From NCBI GenBank assembly GCA_039805565.1, contig JBDLTZ010000013.1, forward strand, positions 1-37,343: a stretch of 37,343 bases of DNA, in the 5' to 3' direction. The notes beneath the pieces are model-generated. The model made no database searches and was not told the origin of the DNA. It saw only the letters and a list, made by a program, of their open reading frames with translations. The position numbers and the translations under genes are program-made. The DNA comes from CALJIC01 sp039805565 (GTDB lineage Bacteria > Chloroflexota > Chloroflexia > Chloroflexales > Roseiflexaceae). Shown here in pieces: positions 31,390 to 37,343 of the stretch; positions within the stretch are counted from its first letter, which is position 1, and the number at the start of each line of letters is the position of its first letter.

Positions 31390-31727
31390 ACCTCGCCGAA
31401 AACGCGGGTGGCCGTTCTAAGGTTGAGACAGATGCTGCGAAACAGGTTGCCGCCGAGTATGCGTAGCTTGCGCCCGATCACATAACACATCCGCTTGGTC
31501 TTGACCGGCGCGGTACACTGGCAGACCCGCCCGCGCAGGCGATTTCACCCCGCGTGCTCAGACGCCACTGCAGCGCTAGTAAGAGCCTCTGCTCCTCTTG
31601 GGTAAAACCTTTGAGCTCCAGCTAGGTCATTGCGCAGCCGAGAAATGAGGTGAGGGAAAGGACGGTTCGCAGGGCAGGCAGGTGGTAGAGTGTGCCCAGC
31701 ACCGAAACAGCTGAATGGAGGACTAAG
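31390..31727. other. Non-coding stretch with possible decayed reading frames
   Basis: No intact gene. On the minus strand two overlapping frames look protein-like. One contains ELKGFTQEEQRLLLALQWRL preceded by an in-frame stop near 31625. The other runs in a different frame through KRMCYVIGRKLRILGGNL and ends at about 31380. They might be parts of one eroded gene of unknown identity. A GGAGGA ribosome site at 31717 belongs to the downstream VOC gene. Confidence 0.35.
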
Positions 31728-32261
31728 ATGACAACAGAGCGAGCGCTGCCGGCAGGAACCCGCATCGGCCACATCCACCTACGGGTGTCCGACCTTGGCC
31801 GGGCGATCGGCTTCTACCGTGACCTGCTCGGCTTTGACCTGATCACGACCCTGGGCCCGGGCGCCGCCTTCCTCTCGGCCGGGGGCTACCACCACCACAT
31901 CGGCCTGAACACCTGGGAGAGCGCGGGAGGCACACCGCCCCCGCCTGGCACCACCGGCCTCTACCACTTCGCGATCAACTACCCGACCCGCCGCGACCTC
32001 GCCGTGGCCCTCGCCCGGCTCCTCGGCGGCGGCTGGGGCATCGACGGCGCCTCCGACCACGGCACCCACGAGGCGATCTACCTGCACGACCCCGACCACA
32101 ACGGCATCGAGCTCGCCTGGGACCGCCCGGACGAGGAGTGGCCCCGCAGGGACGGCGACGTGATCTTCAGCCGCCGCCCGCTCGACTTCGCCGGCCTCCT
32201 CGCTGAGCTTGGTGAAGCCCAGGCCTCGCCCCACATCGCCGCACTCGCACAGTACCGCTAG
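31728..32261 (+). CDS. VOC-family (glyoxalase/extradiol dioxygenase-like) metalloprotein
   Basis: 177 residues with two beta-alpha-beta-beta-beta modules: module 1 begins at GHIHLRVSDLGRAIGFYRDLLGF (metal His15 or His17) and module 2 at GLYHFAINYP (His80), ending with HNGIELAWDRP (Glu128). The closest style is CatE/MhqO-like catechol or hydroquinone ring-cleaving enzymes (YHHHIGLNTWES, YLHDPDHNGIELAWD). GGAGG lies six bases before ATG 31728; the frame is open further upstream, but that part does not belong to the fold. It begins a three-gene operon with a tautomerase and a carboxylesterase, consistent with cleavage or detoxification of an aromatic compound. Substrate unknown. Confidence 0.82.
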   Translation: MTTERALPAGTRIGHIHLRVSDLGRAIGFYRDLLGFDLITTLGPGAAFLSAGGYHHHIGLNTWESAGGTPPPPGTTGLYHFAINYPTRRDLAVALARLLGGGWGIDGASDHGTHEAIYLHDPDHNGIELAWDRPDEEWPRRDGDVIFSRRPLDFAGLLAELGEAQASPHIAALAQYR

Positions 32262-32272
32262 GGGAGAAGCCG

Positions 32273-32488
32273 ATGCCAATTGTGCGTCTGGAGATCCTTG
32301 AGGGCCGCCCGCCGGCCCTCAAGGCCGAGCTGATCGCCCGTGTGACCGCCGCCGTGGTCGAGACGCTGGCCGTAGGCCCCGAGCAGGTGCGCGTCCTGCT
32401 CTACGAGCTTCCGGCAGATCACTGGGCCGTCGGGGGGCAGACAATGGCGGCGCGCCGCGCGGCCGCCCAGGAGGAGCAGCAGTCGTGA
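32273..32488 (+). CDS. 4-oxalocrotonate tautomerase-like protein
   Basis: 71 residues starting Met-Pro: after removal of Met the catalytic N-terminal proline of the tautomerase family is exposed. PIVRLEILEGRPPALKAELI matches the first beta-alpha unit, and RVLLYELPADHWAVGG matches the second strand and beta-hairpin. GGGGAG precedes the ATG. It isomerises enol/keto acids, such as those formed after ring cleavage, which fits the VOC gene upstream. Its TGA overlaps the GTG of the esterase gene by four bases. Confidence 0.85.
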   Translation: MPIVRLEILEGRPPALKAELIARVTAAVVETLAVGPEQVRVLLYELPADHWAVGGQTMAARRAAAQEEQQS

Positions 32489-33156
32489 CCGAGCTCTCGC
32501 TTACCCACCTCGTGCGCCGGCCTGCGCAGCCGTCTGAGGCGCCGCCCATGCTGCTCTTGCTCCACGGAGTCGGCAGCAACGAGCGCGACCTGTTCCCCCT
32601 GGCCGCGCAGCTCGACGGGCGCTTCCTCGTCCTCAGCGCCCGCGCCCCGAACCCGCGCGGGCCCGGGGGCTTCGCCTGGTTCGAGGTGCAGTTCACGCCC
32701 CAGGGGCCGGTGATCGACCCGGCGCAGGCCGAGGCGAGCAGGCGCCTGCTGCTGCGCTTCATCGACGAGGCGTCAGCCGCCTACGGCACCGACCCCCGGC
32801 GGGTCTACCTGATGGGCTTTAGCCAGGGAGCGATCATGAGCGCGAGCGTGGCGCTGACCGCGCCCGAGGCCGTCGCGGGAGCCGTTTTGATGAGCGGCCG
32901 CATCCTTCCCGAGATTCACCCTCTGATCGCAGATGCATCCCGGCTAGGTGGCCTGCCATTCCTCGTCGTCCACGGCACAGCGGACAACGTGCTGCCAGTT
33001 CACCACGGACGCGCCAGCCGCGATCTCCTGGCGAACCTTCCGGTGGAGATGATGTACCGCGAGTACGCGATGGGCCACGAGCTCAGCTCAGAAAGCTTTG
33101 CGGACGTCCAGACCTGGCTCAACACACAACTTGACCGCCCGAGCCGCCAGCTGTAG
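32485..33156 (+). CDS. Phospholipase/carboxylesterase-family hydrolase (MhqD-like)
   Basis: 223-residue serine hydrolase. LLLLHGVGSNERDLFPLA is the typical N-terminal motif of the phospholipase/carboxylesterase family, GFSQG carries the nucleophile Ser113, VVHGTADNVLP the Asp167 and YAMGHELS the His198, so the triad is complete. In Bacillus the related MhqD is co-regulated with MhqO/MhqE ring-cleaving dioxygenases under quinone stress; the same pairing here, plus a tautomerase, suggests a similar task. It starts at GTG 32485, overlapping the tautomerase stop. It ends five bases from the transaldolase remnant on the other strand. Confidence 0.88.
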   Translation: MTELSLTHLVRRPAQPSEAPPMLLLLHGVGSNERDLFPLAAQLDGRFLVLSARAPNPRGPGGFAWFEVQFTPQGPVIDPAQAEASRRLLLRFIDEASAAYGTDPRRVYLMGFSQGAIMSASVALTAPEAVAGAVLMSGRILPEIHPLIADASRLGGLPFLVVHGTADNVLPVHHGRASRDLLANLPVEMMYREYAMGHELSSESFADVQTWLNTQLDRPSRQL

Positions 33157-33161
33157 ATCTG

Positions 33162-33385
33162 CTACGACGCCCGCAATACCCCCTGCCTCGAGTCAATCGC
33201 GCTGAGCAGCGGTCATCGGATGTCTCGAAGGACGCGACGCCCTCCGCAACCAGCCGGCGCTCCGTGAGCTCAGCCAGATCCACGCCTGCTGTCGTGAGGC
33301 TATGGAGCAGGGCCATCGCCTCGGCAGCATCCCCCGGCACGGTCGCGTCGCGCACCTCGCCATGATCCGCGAAGGCCAGCCGTGC
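33162..33385 (-). pseudogene. tal: C-terminal remnant of a transaldolase gene
   Basis: Minus-strand frame FADHGEVRDATVPGDAAEAM, then LLHSLTTAGVDLAEL and LVAEGVASFETS, reproduces the C-terminal signature of transaldolase (GVDLDxVT...LxxEGVxxFxxSFDxLL). The final SFDALL segment requires a frameshift: LLSAIDSRQGVLRAS and its stop (33162-33164) are in another frame. About 300 N-terminal residues are missing, and the fragment begins only about 20 bases after the tkt stop. The order gnd, gluconate kinase, tkt, tal would be a natural pentose phosphate operon, so the remnant probably marks loss of its last gene. Confidence 0.75.
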
Positions 33386-33403
33386 GCTTCTTGATCTGCT
33401 CAG

Positions 33404-35467
<2,064 letters not shown>

Positions 35468-35481
35468 CGCTGTACTTCTCC

Positions 35482-37044
35482 TCAGTACCGGCGTGGGCTC
35501 GAATGCTCCACGCCAGGTGGTTCGATGTCCTGATGATCTATCGGGGTACGTGGGCCGATCAGGCGCTCGTAGAGCCACTCCTGCCGTGCGATCGCGTCCT
35601 GATACACGGCGTGGCGAGCCGCGTCTGGCTGGTAGGTTGGCCCCTCGGCCGAGGGGATGGCGTCGAGCGACGGGATGGCGCCCAGGGTGCGTAGGGCGAG
35701 CAGGGCCACACCCCGGCTGGTCGTCTCGGCCTCGCCTGAGGCCACGACGGGCCGCCCGAGCACGTCGGCGACGATCTGCACCCAGGCCGGCGAGCTGAGC
35801 AGGGCGCCGCCCGAAGCCACTACCCGCACATCGTCCGTGTGTGAAGCAAGGCGCCGCCCGATCAGGGCGAAGCGGTAGGCCACCGCTTCCAGGCTGGCTC
35901 GCAAGATGGCGAGCGGGGTGGTCGCCAGGGTCAGACCGTGGATGCTGGCCGGCACGTCGCCTGCCCAGCCGGGGCTACGCTCGCCTGCCACGAAGGGCAG
36001 CACCGTGAGCCCATGGCCGTCAGGCGGGGAGGCGGCCAGTGCCGCTTCAACAACCACCGGGTCGCCCAGCTGCAGGGTCTGCCGAAGCCAGGCGTAGACG
36101 TTGCCCCCCTCGCTGGTGGCCCCGCCGACGAGGGCGTGTGCGCGGTCAAGCCGGTAGCACCACAGCCCCGGGGGCACGACCTCGGGGGTGGGCTGCACCA
36201 CTCGCAGTGCCCCGGTGGTGCCGACGGTCAGGGCCAGCTGGCCGGGGCGCACACAGCCCGAGCCGATGTTCGCGGCCGCCCCGTCGCCCACTGCTGGGAG
36301 CCAGGGGATCGCGCGCAGCGCCGGCCAGCGCGTGGCCCAGGGTTCGGCCAGGCCCACGAGCGGCTCGTCTACGTCGGTCAGCGGCGCGAGTTGGTTGGGC
36401 TCGAGGCCGAGCGTGTCGCAGAGCGGCTCGTCCCAGCTCAGCGTGCGCCGGTTGAGTAGCCCGGTCCACGACGCCGCCGAGAGACTGACGCGCCCATGGC
36501 CGAAGAGTTGCCGCTCCAGGTACTCGCCCAGGGTCGCCCAGCGGCGAACCTCGCGCCACTGTCCCGGCTCGCTGCGCCGCATCGCGGTGAGCTGGGCGGG
36601 CCAGTAGCTCGCCCGCAGCAGGCAGCCGGTGCGGGTGTGGACCGCGGCCTCGTCGAGAATGCCGCGAAGCTCCTCAGCGTCGGCGGCGCCCCTGGTGTCG
36701 GCGTAGGTGCGCAGCGGGGTGAGCGGGTGGCCAACGGCATCGAGGCCGACCAGGGTGCTGGCAATGGTCGCCACGGCCACGGCGCGGATCTGATAGGCAA
36801 GGGCGCCGGCCTGTGCTAGCACCGCATCGATGCAGCGGGCAGCCCGATCCAGCGCCGCATCGGCGTTGTCCTCGGCCGCGCCGTCGGCGGAGACGCGGAG
36901 AGTCGAGTGCTCCTGGGCCGTGCAGCCCACCACATTGCGGCCTTGAGCGTCGAACAGCGCGGCACGCGTCGAGGAAGAGCCAATGTCCAGGGTCAGGATG
37001 AGTGGTGTCGCCACGTCGGCGCTGGTGACTGTGGTGGGCGCCAT
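35482..37044 (-). CDS. gntK: FGGY-family carbohydrate kinase, probably gluconokinase
   Basis: 520-residue sugar kinase of the ASKHA fold. The N-terminal phosphate motif is LTLDIGSSSTRAALFD, the middle part has GDGAAANIGSG and TVGTTGALRV, and the C-terminal part has GLTVLPFVAGERSPGW, YRFALIGRRL and VVASGGALLSSPAW. These match the gluconate/xylulose branch of FGGY kinases. The position between 6-phosphogluconate dehydrogenase and transketolase favours gluconate, producing 6-phosphogluconate for Gnd, but xylulose would also fit a transketolase operon. AAGGAGG lies six bases before ATG 37044; the in-frame ATG 37062 is upstream of that site. Confidence 0.85.
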   Translation of the reverse strand: MAPTTVTSADVATPLILTLDIGSSSTRAALFDAQGRNVVGCTAQEHSTLRVSADGAAEDNADAALDRAARCIDAVLAQAGALAYQIRAVAVATIASTLVGLDAVGHPLTPLRTYADTRGAADAEELRGILDEAAVHTRTGCLLRASYWPAQLTAMRRSEPGQWREVRRWATLGEYLERQLFGHGRVSLSAASWTGLLNRRTLSWDEPLCDTLGLEPNQLAPLTDVDEPLVGLAEPWATRWPALRAIPWLPAVGDGAAANIGSGCVRPGQLALTVGTTGALRVVQPTPEVVPPGLWCYRLDRAHALVGGATSEGGNVYAWLRQTLQLGDPVVVEAALAASPPDGHGLTVLPFVAGERSPGWAGDVPASIHGLTLATTPLAILRASLEAVAYRFALIGRRLASHTDDVRVVASGGALLSSPAWVQIVADVLGRPVVASGEAETTSRGVALLALRTLGAIPSLDAIPSAEGPTYQPDAARHAVYQDAIARQEWLYERLIGPRTPIDHQDIEPPGVEHSSPRRY

Positions 37045-37100
37045 CGTCGGCCTCCTTCTCAAGCGGCAAAACTGCTGTCCTGCCGCGCTGTGCTCACACG

Positions 37101-37119
37101 CTTTGCGCTTCGCGCAAGG
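37101..37119 (-). repeat. Intercistronic hairpin between gnd and the gluconate kinase gene
   Basis: TTGCGC (37103-37108) and GCGCAA (37112-37117) pair around TTC, extendable by two weaker pairs. It touches the gnd stop codon (37120-37122) and lies in a 75-base gap; probably an mRNA-stability or processing element. Confidence 0.45.
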
Positions 37120-37343
37120 CTACTCGGCCGCCTTGACAGCGTGGCCGCCGAAGCCCTTGCGCATCGCCGCGAGCACCTTGGCTGCGAAGGACTCGGGCCG
37201 GCGCGAGTGGAAGCGCTCGAACAGCGAGAGGGTGATCACCGGCGCAGGCACGTCCAGGTCGATCGCCGCCTGGATCGTCCAGCGCCCCTCGCCGCTGTCC
37301 TCCACGTAGCCCTTGAGCTTCGTGAGATCGGGGTCGCGGCGCA
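37120..37343 (-). CDS. gnd: 6-phosphogluconate dehydrogenase, C-terminal part (runs off right edge)
   Basis: The last 74 codons of an NAD(P)-dependent 6-phosphogluconate dehydrogenase of the shorter (YqeC/GndA-like, about 300-residue) class: DPDLTKLKGYVEDSGEGRW, then AAIDLDVPAPVITLSLFERF and SFAAKVLAAMRKGFGGHAV are strongly typical. The enzyme oxidatively decarboxylates 6-phosphogluconate to ribulose-5-phosphate. The start lies beyond the window. It is the first visible gene of the operon continuing with the kinase and tkt. Confidence 0.93.
   Translation of the reverse strand, partial: RRDPDLTKLKGYVEDSGEGRWTIQAAIDLDVPAPVITLSLFERFHSRRPESFAAKVLAAMRKGFGGHAVKAAE

Noticed and set aside
31390..31727. 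A transposase remnant after the sigma factor gene
   Set aside because: The decayed frames show no DDE or IS-family motif and no terminal inverted repeats were found.

Overview
The window looks like a chromosomal segment of a GC-rich member of the Chloroflexota, probably class Chloroflexia. This is an inference from three things: the gene families, including tandem GlgC-type proteins, an Mmd-type decarboxylase, a short-form SahH and a PyrC-type dihydroorotase; the strong GC bias, which creates long open frames antisense to real genes; and intergenic tracts built from repeated 6-8 base words. No rRNA, tRNA, CRISPR array, intact insertion sequence or phage module was found.

Layout. 1-4.3 kb (minus): a glycan/nucleotide-sugar operon (GT2 glycosyltransferase, SDR epimerase, DegT aminotransferase, then a membrane protein cut by the left edge), read from an extended -10 promoter. 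4.3-6.8 kb (plus): hisC and a HisN-type histidinol phosphatase. 6.8-9.9 kb (plus): a periplasmic amino-acid-type binding protein paired with a hybrid histidine kinase and no transporter. 9.9-10.5 kb (minus): a small secreted protein. 10.7-13.4 kb (plus): glgC followed by a paralogue that has lost the nucleotide-binding signature. 13.5-19.1 kb: 2-keto-3-deoxygluconate kinase and KDPG aldolase (both minus) flank a plus-strand Na+-pumping acyl-CoA decarboxylase operon (mmdA, D, C, B), which ends in a clear intrinsic terminator. 19.3-21.7 kb: a ComEC channel without a nuclease domain, a small anchored protein and an orphan receiver.

21.9-24.5 kb (plus): a consensus-like promoter, an M-box (ykoK) Mg2+ riboswitch, and an operon of an alpha/beta-hydrolase-fold protein lacking its nucleophile plus mgtE. 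24.5-29.4 kb: a small Cys-pair protein, pyrC, an eroded peptide-binding-protein fragment, a secreted peptidase-MA-like protein with a broken HExxH motif, and ahcY. 29.5-31.7 kb looks less GC-rich and carries a DsbA/YjbH-like protein, a 36-residue reading frame, an ECF sigma factor and decayed sequence. 31.7-33.2 kb: a VOC-tautomerase-carboxylesterase operon resembling quinone/catechol detoxification sets. 33.2-37.3 kb (minus): a pentose phosphate operon, gnd (cut by the right edge), an FGGY gluconate-type kinase, tkt and the remnant of a transaldolase gene.

Central carbon storage and turnover (glgC pair, KDG kinase, KDPG aldolase, tkt/gnd/gluconate kinase) dominate. A recurring oddity is that four proteins retain their fold but have lost a catalytic residue: the second GlgC, the SDR epimerase, the hydrolase next to mgtE, and the peptidase-MA protein. 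All calls are from reading the sequence; no database search was run.
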